64,000 nt of DNA. Source: Saccharothrix australiensis (GTDB lineage Bacteria; Actinomycetota; Actinomycetes; Mycobacteriales; Pseudonocardiaceae). The DNA lies in the NCBI RefSeq assembly GCF_003634935.1, contig NZ_RBXO01000001.1, forward strand, positions 4,923,501 to 4,987,500, given 5' to 3'. The notes beneath the pieces are model-generated. The model was not told the origin of the DNA, did no database searches, and saw nothing but the letters and a program-made list of their open reading frames with translations. Below, one piece after another: positions 1-8,591 of this stretch. How positions within the stretch are numbered: position 1 is the stretch's first letter; each line of letters begins with the position of its first letter. The position numbers and the translations under genes were made by a program.

Positions 1-561
1 CTCCTGGTGCAGGAACGCTCAGGCCACGTCATCAACGCCGCCCGCCGCCTGGCCGTCATCCCCAAGGGCTTCCACCAGCCACTCACGGACTACCGAGCCG
101 ACGCCCAAGTCGGCGCGACCCTCCGCCGCGAGATGGAAGAGGAACTGTTCGGCCGCGAGGACATAGACCACACGGTGGGAGAGCAGCGCCACGCAGACCC
201 CATGCACCCCAGCCGCATGTCGGACCCGATGCGCTGGCTCACCGCCGAACCCGGCCGCCTACGCATGGAGTGCACCGCCTTCGGTCTCAACCTGGTCAGC
301 GGCAATTACGAATTCGCCAGCCTGATCGTCATCGAAGACGAAGAGTTCTGGACGCGCTACGGTGGCCAAGTCCAAGCCAACTGGGAGTCCGCAAGACTTC
401 GCCAGTATTCCAGCCTCGACACCGAACAGTTGGAAGAACTAGCCAATGATGTAGCGTGGAGCAACGAAGGACTGTTCGCGCTCCTGCAAGGTCTCCGACG
501 CCTACGCGAACTAGGCGGACCCCGCGTCAACCTGCCCGCGATCGAATGGGAGCTAAAGTGA
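1..561 (+). CDS. XRE-family regulator, C-terminal part (5' end outside window)
   Basis: The frame is open from base 1, so the start lies upstream; 186 codons are visible. The product matches, block by block, the C-terminal third of the regulator encoded convergently at 897-2468: both share VIPKGFHQPL, NLVSGNYE, SLIVIEDEEFW and SNEGLFALLQGLRRLRE. That makes the two genes paralogues. A REMEEELFG block resembles the core of a Nudix box, but the usual glycine and glutamate spacing upstream is not present, so enzymatic activity is doubtful. The stop overlaps the next start (GTGA), implying translational coupling to the cupin gene. Assignment to the XRE group rests on the paralogue, because the DNA-binding part is not visible here. 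Confidence 0.7.
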   Translation, partial: LLVQERSGHVINAARRLAVIPKGFHQPLTDYRADAQVGATLRREMEEELFGREDIDHTVGEQRHADPMHPSRMSDPMRWLTAEPGRLRMECTAFGLNLVSGNYEFASLIVIEDEEFWTRYGGQVQANWESARLRQYSSLDTEQLEELANDVAWSNEGLFALLQGLRRLRELGGPRVNLPAIEWELK

Positions 562-908
562 CCGCCAACTGGCAAGCCGGAAACGCCAACGAAGACGGCG
601 AAGCCACCCGCGGATGGCTGGTAGGCCACTTCATCGACCCATCCCAAGGCGTCCGCTCCCAGAAGGACGTCGAAGTCAAGTGGGCGAACCACCCCGCAGG
701 CGACAAGCGCACCGACTGGACCTCAGACGACCAGCGCACCACTCTCGTCTTCCTGGTGACCGGCCACTTCCGCGTAGAGACCACCGAAGGCAACTCCACC
801 ATGACCCGCCCAGGCGACTACATCATGTGGGGACCGGGCATCGACCACTCATGGGAAGCCGTAGCCGACTCCACCGTTCTAACGGTCCGCTGGCCGTCAC
901 AGACCTGA
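558..908 (+). CDS. Small cupin-fold protein
   Basis: The 116-residue product starts at a GTG that overlaps the stop of the preceding regulator gene (GTGA), which decides the start over an upstream ATG in the same frame. The C-terminal half has a cupin_2 pattern: VFLVTGHFRVET, then RPGDYIMWGPGIDHSWEA, then a closing VLTVRWPS strand. Histidines and acidic residues that could bind metal are present, but a classical HxH pair is not obvious. Cupins paired with XRE regulators often sense or bind a small ligand; that role here is inference. Its 3' end overlaps the convergent XRE gene by 12 bases. Confidence 0.75.
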   Translation: MTANWQAGNANEDGEATRGWLVGHFIDPSQGVRSQKDVEVKWANHPAGDKRTDWTSDDQRTTLVFLVTGHFRVETTEGNSTMTRPGDYIMWGPGIDHSWEAVADSTVLTVRWPSQT

Positions 909-2468
909 CAGCTCAACGGCAGGTAGATCAACCCGCCCGCCTCCAATCTCCCTGAGCCGCCGAAGTCCTTGGAGCAACGCGAACAACCCTTCGTTGCTCC
1001 AAGACTCCCGCGCCACCAGATCCCCGATCAGTTCACTATCAAGACTCGAATAGAGCTGCAACCCGCCCGCTTCCCAGTTCGCTTCGACCTGCCCGCCGAA
1101 CCGCGACCAGAACTCCTCATCCTCGATGACAATCAGGCTGGCATACTCATAATTCCCACTCACCAGGTTGAACCCGAACCCAGTGCATTCCAACCGCATC
1201 CGCCCAGGCTCCGCAGCAAGCCACCGCATAGGTTCCGACCACCGCCCCGGATGCATAGGTGAGGCCGCGCGAGTCTCCCCGGTAGTCGTATCCAACTCCG
1301 CGCGCCCGAACAACTCCTCTTCCAGCTCACGGAGCAGCGTCGCGCTGACCGCCACGTCCCCGCGAAGGTCGTTGAGCGGCTGGTGGAACCCCTTGGGGAT
1401 GACAGCAAGCCGTCCGGCCGCGTTGAGCACATGCCCAGAACGCTCCTGCACCAGCAACGCATAGTCCGGCTCACCCCGAAACCGGTCACGGGGCCGCGCG
1501 ATCGCACACAACGCCAGCACCCCGCCCGCACACGTCCGGGCTGGCAAGTCGAGCACAGCCCTCAGATCCGGCAGGTACGCATCCCGCAACGGCAACCCGC
1601 CCCGCCGCTGGCTGACGGCGTCAACAAGCTCGCTCTCCAGCAGATCAGCCGTCAACGCATACTCAACGAACGGCACCAGCCCCACCGTGCCCGCAAGCGG
1701 GTTGCCCTGCTCAATCCCCAACAGCCGGTACAGCGGAAGATTGGCCACCCGCACCCCAAGCACAGCCGACTCCGCAAGCTTCGCCGCCGCCGCACCCGCC
1801 ATCGCTCCATCCAACACGCGGAGCGCACTCCTGTTCTCCTGCAACAACTTCAGCCGCTCACTACCATCCGCCAACGGTCGAACAGCAGTCCACCACTCCG
1901 ACACCCCGAACATAGTGGTCTCCAGCACTTGACCGCCGACACCCGCGCGGTACATGCCGTACCCATCCACCTCACCGCGGTAGTAGTGAGCGAGCGCCCG
2001 CACGAGTTGCCGACGCCCAACCTTGGTCCGCACCGCCCGCCGATCAAGCACGGCCCCAGGCTGCAACCCGGACAGTCCAGAGCGGACCTTGGTACGACTC
2101 GTGCCCGCGGGCCACCCAGCCCGATCGTCCAACCAGTCAAGCGCCGCAGCAAACTCGACGTCAGCGCGCACAGGTGGCTCAGCAGTCGCAATCTGAACGA
2201 GACCATCATCCGGCGCAGGCACGGCCAGCAGCTCATCAATGCTGACCTGAAAGATGCTCTCCAACAGCCGAGCCGTGACCGCCCGGACAGGCCCCAACGG
2301 CTCCCCGGAGGACTTGCGCCCAGCGGCCAGGCGCTGAAGGTGCCGCAGCCCCAACGTGCCAGGCTCACCACGCTCACGCGCGAAGGTCTCCGCGTACTCG
2401 GCGAACTCCTCCAACGTCATCCGCCGCTCGCGGATCTTCTCCTCAAGCACCGTGCGAGGCGTCCGCAT
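897..2468 (-). CDS. XRE-family transcriptional regulator with large C-terminal domain
   Basis: The product has about 523 residues. The first 90 residues look like an atypical helix-turn-helix (a TLEEFAEYAE helix and a RHLQRLAAGRKS recognition-like helix), followed by a long domain shared with the truncated gene at 1-561. The C-terminal domain contains a RELEEELFG block that resembles a degenerate Nudix box. The start is placed at the second of two in-frame ATGs (2468) because GGGAGGG lies at normal distance from it and only 1-2 bases from the first (2474). An inverted repeat lies just upstream (2498-2526), suggesting autoregulation. DNA binding is inferred from the family; the ligand of the C-terminal domain is unknown. 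Confidence 0.75.
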   Translation of the reverse strand: MRTPRTVLEEKIRERRMTLEEFAEYAETFARERGEPGTLGLRHLQRLAAGRKSSGEPLGPVRAVTARLLESIFQVSIDELLAVPAPDDGLVQIATAEPPVRADVEFAAALDWLDDRAGWPAGTSRTKVRSGLSGLQPGAVLDRRAVRTKVGRRQLVRALAHYYRGEVDGYGMYRAGVGGQVLETTMFGVSEWWTAVRPLADGSERLKLLQENRSALRVLDGAMAGAAAAKLAESAVLGVRVANLPLYRLLGIEQGNPLAGTVGLVPFVEYALTADLLESELVDAVSQRRGGLPLRDAYLPDLRAVLDLPARTCAGGVLALCAIARPRDRFRGEPDYALLVQERSGHVLNAAGRLAVIPKGFHQPLNDLRGDVAVSATLLRELEEELFGRAELDTTTGETRAASPMHPGRWSEPMRWLAAEPGRMRLECTGFGFNLVSGNYEYASLIVIEDEEFWSRFGGQVEANWEAGGLQLYSSLDSELIGDLVARESWSNEGLFALLQGLRRLREIGGGRVDLPAVELSGL

Positions 2469-2497
2469 AGCCATGCCCTCCCACCACGTCCGACCGA

Positions 2498-2526
2498 TGA
2501 TCAGAGCTGATCAAGCGCTGACAGCG
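2498..2526. promoter_or_regulatory. Candidate operator of the XRE gene
   Basis: Two adjoining dyads lie about 30 bases upstream of the regulator start: TGATCAG-AG-CTGATCA (2498-2513) and CGCTG-A-CAGCG (2516-2526). Both are perfect apart from their short spacers. Position and symmetry fit an autoregulatory site, but no binding data exist. Confidence 0.4.
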
Positions 2527-2719
2527 TCTTGATTTCAGTCTGACACGTCAACGCGCGGTTGATTCCAAGCCCCACCCACAGAGATCAACCAACCGTCCCA
2601 ACGGCCGTCCCACCCGTCCTTCGCCCACCGCGACGGGACACCCCAAATCACAGCTCTGACCAGCAGAAACACCGCCACGGGACACCGGGACACCTTTTCG
2701 CAACTCCGTCCCAACAGCC

Positions 2720-2768
2720 AAAAAACGGCTGTGGGCGGCACATCCGAAGATGCGCCGCCCACGGCCGT
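2720..2768 (-). terminator. Intrinsic terminator with C(UUCG)G tetraloop
   Basis: Read on the minus strand, 2768 to 2725 forms a 20-base-pair stem (18 Watson-Crick pairs, one G-U, one mismatch) capped by UUCG closed by C-G. Six U residues follow (2725-2720). It sits 33 bases after the stop of the minus-strand gene at 2802-3182 and is a textbook factor-independent terminator for that operon. The remainder of 2475-2801 holds nothing else recognised. Confidence 0.85.
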
Positions 2769-2801
2769 CCTGTCCCACTCACTCCCGAGTGGAGTCAGGC
2801 A

Positions 2802-3182
2802 CTACCCCATGAGCATCTTCTGAAGCGCCAACGCCGGCGACACCCACACCACCCGCGCCGCCACCTCGTCCGACTCGCCGTAGGGCTTCAGTGCCTCCTC
2901 CGTCGTCCCGAACGTGCCGCACGCCTTCCCATCCACCGACACCACGTGCACCCACTCATCAGCGGACACCCCGTACCCCATCACCCGAGCGATCTCCGGA
3001 TGCGCCACCTCGTACTCCACCACGGCAAACAAGCTGGGAGCCGAATCCATCACCATGGCCAGCATGTCCGGGTCGTACGGCTCAGACCCGAGCCCTCCCG
3101 CACCCTGCTCCTCCGCGGCCCGCTCCTCCGTCACGTCGTCCCCGAACCCCGCCAAAGCCGTCCTAGCCGCCATACCGATCAC
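2802..3182 (-). CDS. Hypothetical protein, 126 aa
   Basis: No family was recognised. The protein is acidic and soluble, with a Gly/Ala/Glu-rich first 35 residues and a folded-looking remainder containing VAHPEIARVMGY and DEWVHVVSVDGKACGTF. It is the second gene of a two-gene operon: its GTG start overlaps the stop of 3179-3400 (GTGA), and GGAAGG lies directly upstream, which favours this GTG over the ATG four codons later. A strong terminator follows the stop. The setting next to XRE regulators and a recombinase island suggests accessory DNA, but no function can be given. Confidence 0.6.
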   Translation of the reverse strand: MIGMAARTALAGFGDDVTEERAAEEQGAGGLGSEPYDPDMLAMVMDSAPSLFAVVEYEVAHPEIARVMGYGVSADEWVHVVSVDGKACGTFGTTEEALKPYGESDEVAARVVWVSPALALQKMLMG

Positions 3183-3400
3183 GTTCCTTCCAGACGATGC
3201 CGACCAACAGACGACGGCCCCTCAAGCACAGCCAAAACCTCCTGCTGCGCCCACACCGCCGCCGCAGCGCTCTCCACGCACTGCCGCACATACCGCCGAC
3301 CAAGGGCGATGACGTAGAGCGGAGGCAACACCAACCAGACCAGGAACAACACGATCCCGCCCACGTCGACGCTCAGCACGCTCCACATCTCCACCGCCAC
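3179..3400 (-). CDS. Small membrane protein, 73 aa
   Basis: A hydrophobic stretch at about residues 13-34 (VGGIVLFLVWLVLPPLYVIA) reads as a single membrane span, or a hairpin broken by the two prolines, followed by a basic RRYVRQ segment and a helical tail. The gene is coupled by a 4-base overlap to the downstream 126-residue gene, so the two probably act together. The start is uncertain: GTG at 3400 and ATG at 3388 are both possible and neither has an ideal ribosome site. No family recognised. Confidence 0.55.
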   Translation of the reverse strand: MAVEMWSVLSVDVGGIVLFLVWLVLPPLYVIALGRRYVRQCVESAAAAVWAQQEVLAVLEGPSSVGRHRLEGT

Positions 3401-3501
3401 CTCGACCGAATTAGTTCGTGTCAGTCAACTCTGAAGGGTGTTCCGCATCTGCAAAGCGACATCAGAGTGACATGGCGCGACTTGTTGCGACATAGTCCGC
3501 G

Positions 3502-5301
3502 CTAGAAGCGTCCAGCCAAGCGCACTATGGCTTGAGGTTCTGTAACCTCTACAGTCTCGTCTCCCTCGCGCGCAAAAACCTTGCCGTTAACGAAAGAGAG
3601 TTGCTGTTGTTCTGGAACGGTTATGGCGATTACGCCAAGGCCAAAATAGTCGTTGAAATCCATAGCTGAAAGGACTGATTCGCGCAAAGGATCGGTGAGT
3701 CCGGAATTACGGACCGCGCCTTTCCACCGGGCGAAATAGGATTCTGTCGATTCGCCGAGTTTGCGAGCTTCGCGGCTGACTCCGACGACGTATCGCGCCG
3801 ACACCTTACGTGGCGATAGCTCGTACAGTTTGGCGACACGCGTAGCATCGACACCATTGTCACTGACGCCGATCAGGATCGTCCCCGATCGACCTCTGCC
3901 GTTGTTTGCAATTGCGCAGATGGTGTTTACAACCTTGGAGAAAACATTCTCATCGATCGTGCCCGCATCGTCAAGTCGCAGAATTCCCTGCTTCAATTCG
4001 TAGTGAGGGAGTTCGATCTCCGATCGGCGAATTATGGAGTCAATATCGGTGCTTGAGTGACTACCTCCATAGTTCAAAGGGTTACCAGGTACCAGGTGAG
4101 AGTCGATAAGGCCCTTAATCGTGTCGACGTTCTTTCGCCGCTGTTCGGGGGTGGTTGACTTTCTGCTTGTTTCAATCCGGTCTGACAAATCCGTCAGCGC
4201 CGTCTTCACTCCATCGTAGCTGGCAATCTTCCTTTGTCCGGAAATCAATGCCTCATGCAATGCGATCATGAGTACGGCGAATGCTGAAGGAAATGGATTT
4301 GTCGTTTTCTTCTTGAATAGGACTGAGCGTAGCTTCTTCGGCTCCCCGCTATCGCAAACCTTAAGCAATTCATCGACACAGTGCTTGAATTCAATCTTGA
4401 ACCGATCCTCCCCGTAAATGTCGAGGGCGGTCGAGATCCTCTTGCTCTCGACGCTGTCGGACTGATAAATGTCATCGAGAGTTTCTTTTGATCGGTCTAC
4501 TATTTGTCCTCCGACGATGCTGGCAGCGATATCGGCGATACACTGCTCGTCCATCGAGTCGCGGAGGTCCGTTGATCGAAGAATACCTTGATTTACCCAG
4601 AAGACTTCGTCGGCGACGACGGAGTAGCCATGCTTAGTCTTTGGGAGGTCGATACTAATCGCTGGCATATTCGCGAGGGGGAGGATGTCGCTTGAAGCAT
4701 CCCCGCGCAACTCGCAGGATAGTTCTCGAACGAGGTTCGAAAATTCTCCTTGTACGCCAGCCTGTCGGCGCTCTTGATCGCTGAGTCGATGGCCGTATGT
4801 ATTGATGCGAGAAAATACATCATCGATTTCAGCCTCTGTTGCGCCCCGCATCACCGATACTGCCAGCGAGTAGTCAAGAAAAGTGCTCACCTCCTTCGGA
4901 GTGAGCTTGCTTTCATCCGGGCCTGAAACTATTTCAAACGCGCCCTCATCTGCCCGGCTGCGTGCGGTGGGAAACTGTGACACATCGAAGAACTTTCCGT
5001 CAATTGCCGGAAAGGAGTTCTCGATGAACGATACAAGAGTGTGAAGTCTTTGAAGGCCGTCGATTACTTCATAGTCGCCGGTTTCGCGCTCCGCGAGCAA
5101 GACGGCTGGTACTGGATAGCGCTTCAAGACTGACTCGATGAGTTTTTGTTTCTCTACCTGGGTCCAAACGAGTTTACGTTGGTAGCGTCGATTGACGAAA
5201 AGTTTGCTCTCGCTATACCATGAGTAGATTGACTGGATGGACTTGGGTTGAGAGTCGAGTTCGGCCATACGCAGACTTTGCCATACTTTCTGCTCTCGCA
5301 C
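3502..5301 (-). CDS. DUF262-AlbA_2 fusion protein, probable phage-defence nuclease
   Basis: The product has 599 residues. Residues 20-120 fit DUF262, the ParB/Srx-like domain of GmrSD-type nucleases: VNRRYQRKLVW, then the signature IDGLQRLHTL, where family members usually carry DGQQR. After a helical middle, residues 435-590 fit the Schlafen AlbA_2 domain (ELPHYELKQG, VNTICAIANNGRGRSGTILIGVSDNG). Both domains are known from anti-phage and conflict proteins, so a DNA- or RNA-targeting defence role is likely but inferred. Base composition is clearly more AT-rich than its neighbours and codon use is unlike the chromosome, indicating recent transfer. The start is uncertain: GTG at 5301 or ATG at 5268, neither with a good ribosome site. 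Confidence 0.8.
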   Translation of the reverse strand: MREQKVWQSLRMAELDSQPKSIQSIYSWYSESKLFVNRRYQRKLVWTQVEKQKLIESVLKRYPVPAVLLAERETGDYEVIDGLQRLHTLVSFIENSFPAIDGKFFDVSQFPTARSRADEGAFEIVSGPDESKLTPKEVSTFLDYSLAVSVMRGATEAEIDDVFSRINTYGHRLSDQERRQAGVQGEFSNLVRELSCELRGDASSDILPLANMPAISIDLPKTKHGYSVVADEVFWVNQGILRSTDLRDSMDEQCIADIAASIVGGQIVDRSKETLDDIYQSDSVESKRISTALDIYGEDRFKIEFKHCVDELLKVCDSGEPKKLRSVLFKKKTTNPFPSAFAVLMIALHEALISGQRKIASYDGVKTALTDLSDRIETSRKSTTPEQRRKNVDTIKGLIDSHLVPGNPLNYGGSHSSTDIDSIIRRSEIELPHYELKQGILRLDDAGTIDENVFSKVVNTICAIANNGRGRSGTILIGVSDNGVDATRVAKLYELSPRKVSARYVVGVSREARKLGESTESYFARWKGAVRNSGLTDPLRESVLSAMDFNDYFGLGVIAITVPEQQQLSFVNGKVFAREGDETVEVTEPQAIVRLAGRF

Positions 5302-5304
5302 AAA

Positions 5305-5320
5305 TCTTGCCTCGGCAAGA
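5305..5320. promoter_or_regulatory. Perfect dyad next to the DUF262 gene start
   Basis: TCTTGCC-TC-GGCAAGA is a perfect 7-base inverted repeat immediately upstream of the GTG at 5301. It could be an operator or a 5' hairpin. The surrounding gap (5302-5664) is AT-rich and contains no convincing gene; apart from this dyad and the hairpin at 5617-5656, nothing was recognised in it. Confidence 0.35.
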
Positions 5321-5616
5321 GTTGGAGCAAGGTGTTTCAGCGAGTAGCTACCGAAAGGTCGATCGCACCGACCTCCGGAACTGTGGGATAGTCGGAACTG
5401 GTGCCGCGCGGTAAATAGCGTTTGGAGATATCGGAGCCCTTTGAGGCAAATGACAAGGATGGGTCAGCGGGAAATTGAGAACGAAAGCGGGTTCACGCGA
5501 ACTTATCTGTGAAAATTGTATGAATATACTTTCTTGTGGTTCCTGTGGATCGGGCTAATGCATTAGTTCGACCTGGGTGAATAGTGCGCAAGTCCGGCCT
5601 CGGACACAGTTCTACC

Positions 5617-5656
5617 CCACGGGTTCGATCTTGAGTTTATCAGATCGGACCCGTGG
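5617..5656 (-). terminator. Hairpin after recombinase pseudogene
   Basis: Two 14-base arms (5617-5630 and 5643-5656) match at 13 positions around a 12-base AT-rich loop. The hairpin begins 8 bases after the TAA of the minus-strand recombinase at 5665. No U-run follows, so it may terminate weakly, or be a recombination-related inverted repeat. Confidence 0.5.
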
Positions 5657-5664
5657 TTTCGTGT

Positions 5665-7066
5665 TTATGCGACCCGCAGCATCGGGCGAGGCAGCTCGAC
5701 GGACACTCCGTCGGCGGTGCACACGATCACCATGTGGTGGGTGCGGAGCTGGGCGGCAACGCGGCTCGGGCTCGCGACCACGGGCATGTGCAAGGCATGG
5801 CTGATCCTGGTGATCAGGTGGTCCTCGCGCAGGTACAGCGTGGCCAGGGTGTGCTGGGTACGCGGACCGGTGTGACCGTGGCGGCAGCGATAGCCGGGAC
5901 GTCCGTGCACCCAGTGGCTGTCCATCCGCCGGCCACAGACGCCGCAGCGCAACAGCCCGGCGAACAAGTACTCGCGGGACTCGCCGTCCTGGTTAGGGCG
6001 GTTCGAGCGCAGTCGCTGGACTGCGACGAAGTCAGCTTCGCTGACCAGTTGGGCGTGGGAGCGCTGCCGGGAGACGACCCAGCGGCTGCTCGGGTTCCAC
6101 CTGGTGACGCGGCGCCGCCTGCGCTCGCCGGGAGTGTGATGGTCGTGGTCGACGCTCTGCCGGTTCCACACCTGCCAACCGGTGTAGCGCGGGTTGGCCA
6201 GGATCGACGCCACCGACTGCGCGGTCCACCGACGACGTGTCCGATGCTGGTTGCGCTCGGGGTCATGCTCGGCCGGACACGGCGTACCTTGGCGGTTGAG
6301 TGTGACGACCAGGTCCTGCACGCTGCGCCCGGCTCGACGCTCGGTGAACAGCCACCGCACCGTGGGCGCGGTGTCCGGGTCGGGCTCCAGGCGGTAGACG
6401 CACCGACCGCGACGGGCCTCGGCCAGGTTCGGGTGCGTGCCTGCGGGAACCAACCGGTAGCCGTAGGGGGCACGCCCGCCCAGGTAGCGGCCGTGATCAC
6501 GGGTCTGAACACGCATGGCGGCCATCGCCCGGTGCCGGGCGCGTACGACCTCGCGGAGCGCCTGCGCACCCAGCATCCGGATCAGTGCCCGGTGCTCGGC
6601 GTTGTCCAGGTCCAGCGGACCGCCCGCCTCGGGCAGCCACACCTGTACACCGTGTCTGCGGCACAGCGCCACGACGTGCTCGATCTGATCCCCGGCGAAC
6701 CCGCGCTCGAACTCGCCCACCACGATCGCGTCGAACCCGCGATTCGGATCCCGGATCGCCGCCAACAGCTCCGCCGCTTCCGGCCGATCCCGCCACCGAT
6801 CACGCCGTGGGTGGCCTCCCGGCGTCGAAGAAGTGCACCACGATCCGGCCGTGCCCGGCGACCAGGTCCTCGCACACCTCCAACTGCCACGCCCGCGAGG
6901 TCTCCGGGTCCTGGTGCTCAATGGTCGAGGTACGGCCGTAGAAGGCGAACCGCAACCCGTCTACCACGGCAGGTCCTGGATGGACTCCGCGGGCACCGTA
7001 GGTGTCGTCCTCGGTCCACAGTCCCATCCAGTCGGTCAGCACATCTCGGTCGCACAAGGCCGCCAC
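5665..7066 (-). pseudogene. Serine recombinase, frameshifted
   Basis: The 5' part (from 7066) encodes a resolvase N-terminus with the catalytic-serine motif FAFYGRTST and ends prematurely at about 6800 after FFDAGR. The rest, in another frame, continues with RDRWRDRPEAAELL, GFDAIVVGEFERG, a recombinase domain (YLGGRAPYGYRL, ILANPRYTG) and a zinc ribbon CGVCGRRMD...YRCRHG. Compared with the intact homologue at 8592-10022, a small insertion around 6800-6817 shifts the frame. The GTG at 7066 has GGGAGG 7 bases upstream. The full-length product would be about 466 residues, normal for this class. It is probably inactive unless the shift is a sequencing error. Confidence 0.8.
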
Positions 7067-7274
7067 GATCCGCCTCCCTCGTCCACACTCGAACTTCGAG
7101 GCTGGCACGGTGGCAAGAACATGGATTGGGACAGGCCCGATCAGCCGCACACCATCACCCCGCTGTCCGATCCGGGCCGTCACGACATCGACGCCCCGAC
7201 AACGGGATCACGGACACAACCCGCGATCGAGTGACCTCGCCGGCTTTGTGGCTGTGTTGTCGGCACTGCCCCGG

Positions 7275-8585
7275 TCAGGAGGACGTGTCGTCGCGGTCGG
7301 TCGTGAGCAGCTCGGTGAGTTCCTCAGTCACCCAGTCGGGCAAGGTGACGACGGCGGTGTCGGGTTCCCCTTCGATACGGCGTCGGGACTGTTCATCGAA
7401 GATGGCGCGGGTAAGCCAGTACAGGAGGTCGTCGTCGAGGCCGTCGGGGGCGTGGGCGGCGATGTCGGCGAACCGATCCGCGTCGGCGAACAACTCCAGC
7501 GCCGCCCGAGGCAGCTTGCCGACCTGTGCCCCATTCTCGATCACCAGTCGAGTGAGGGTCTCGAAGTGCCCCGAGCCCCACCAGTCGCCGACGGACTCGG
7601 TGCGCGAGCCGTGCATGCTCAGCAACGCCAGCACGGTCTGCGGTCCGAGTTCGTCCTCCGCGCGCTGCCACAGGTCCACCTGGCCGTGGATCGAGGCGAG
7701 GATCGGTTCCCAGCCGTCCTCGAACAGCCCGACCAGGGCGCGGCCGTCGGCCAGGCGCCGACCAGGGAAGGTCAGAGCCAGGCGCACGGCGGGCCAGTCG
7801 ACACCTTCGAGGTGCACGTGGGGCAGGACCGCCCGGGTGGCGGCGATGTTGGCACGTGCCATCGTGAGGTCGTCGACCTTGTGGTGCCACTCCTCGACCA
7901 CGCTCTCCCGGCGCCAGCACCACTCCGCGATTCCCCGCGCCGCGGCCGACGGCACCGCCGCGGGCACGATCAGCGGATAGGCGCGCATCCCCGAGGCGAT
8001 CCGCCAGGAGAACTCCTCGCCCAGCGACGCGAACACCCCGGCGAGATCGTCGCGCCCACGGTGACGTATGGCTACGTCATGCACGTAGTCGGCCCGGAAG
8101 GACATGACCAGATCGGCGTGCAGGGAGGTAGCCGGTTCGGACAGCCGGATCCGCGTAGCGTCCAGCAGTCCTGCGGCAGCGAACGCCCGACGTGCGGTCT
8201 CGGCACGAACGGCCTGCGAACTCCCGCCTGCCAGGTCTACGGTGATCTCCTCGTCAAGCGGGAACAGCGGCGGCAAGAGCCCGTCGTCCCCATCCCAACC
8301 CTCGGTCGGGTCCGCGACCACCAGTTGACCCGTCACCGGATTCCACGACACAAGCAGGTGGAAGCCCGACCGCCTTAACTCGACGGTGACCTCCGCGACC
8401 TCGGCACCTCCCCGGTCCGGATCCTCGTCGTCGTACCACTCCTCGACCGCGGCCTCCGACCATCCCGCCCGCACCAACGGAGCTACCAGACGACGCAACA
8501 ACAGCCGCCCCTCCGCCTCCCGGGACCGTGGAGGCACGGCACCCGAGATCGCGGAACCCACCGCGTCCTGTTCACCCTCGGACAT
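7275..8585 (-). CDS. Hypothetical protein, 436 aa, cotranscribed with recombinase
   Basis: No domain was recognised. The protein is acidic and apparently soluble, rich in Trp and Asp, with WYDDEDPD near the N-terminus, a repeated VVADP/LVSWNPVTG region, and a helical C-terminal half. It starts 6 bases after the stop of the recombinase at 8592-10022 and very probably shares its transcript. Cargo genes directly behind an integrase are often element-specific, so it may belong to the mobile element, but nothing in the sequence defines its role. The gap 7067-7274 contains no gene. Confidence 0.65.
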   Translation of the reverse strand: MSEGEQDAVGSAISGAVPPRSREAEGRLLLRRLVAPLVRAGWSEAAVEEWYDDEDPDRGGAEVAEVTVELRRSGFHLLVSWNPVTGQLVVADPTEGWDGDDGLLPPLFPLDEEITVDLAGGSSQAVRAETARRAFAAAGLLDATRIRLSEPATSLHADLVMSFRADYVHDVAIRHRGRDDLAGVFASLGEEFSWRIASGMRAYPLIVPAAVPSAAARGIAEWCWRRESVVEEWHHKVDDLTMARANIAATRAVLPHVHLEGVDWPAVRLALTFPGRRLADGRALVGLFEDGWEPILASIHGQVDLWQRAEDELGPQTVLALLSMHGSRTESVGDWWGSGHFETLTRLVIENGAQVGKLPRAALELFADADRFADIAAHAPDGLDDDLLYWLTRAIFDEQSRRRIEGEPDTAVVTLPDWVTEELTELLTTDRDDTSS

Positions 8586-8591
8586 GGCCGC

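Noticed and set aside
5302-5664. Recombinase attachment site
   Set aside because: The gap is AT-rich and contains inverted repeats, but no matching direct repeat was found elsewhere in the window, so att sites could not be defined.
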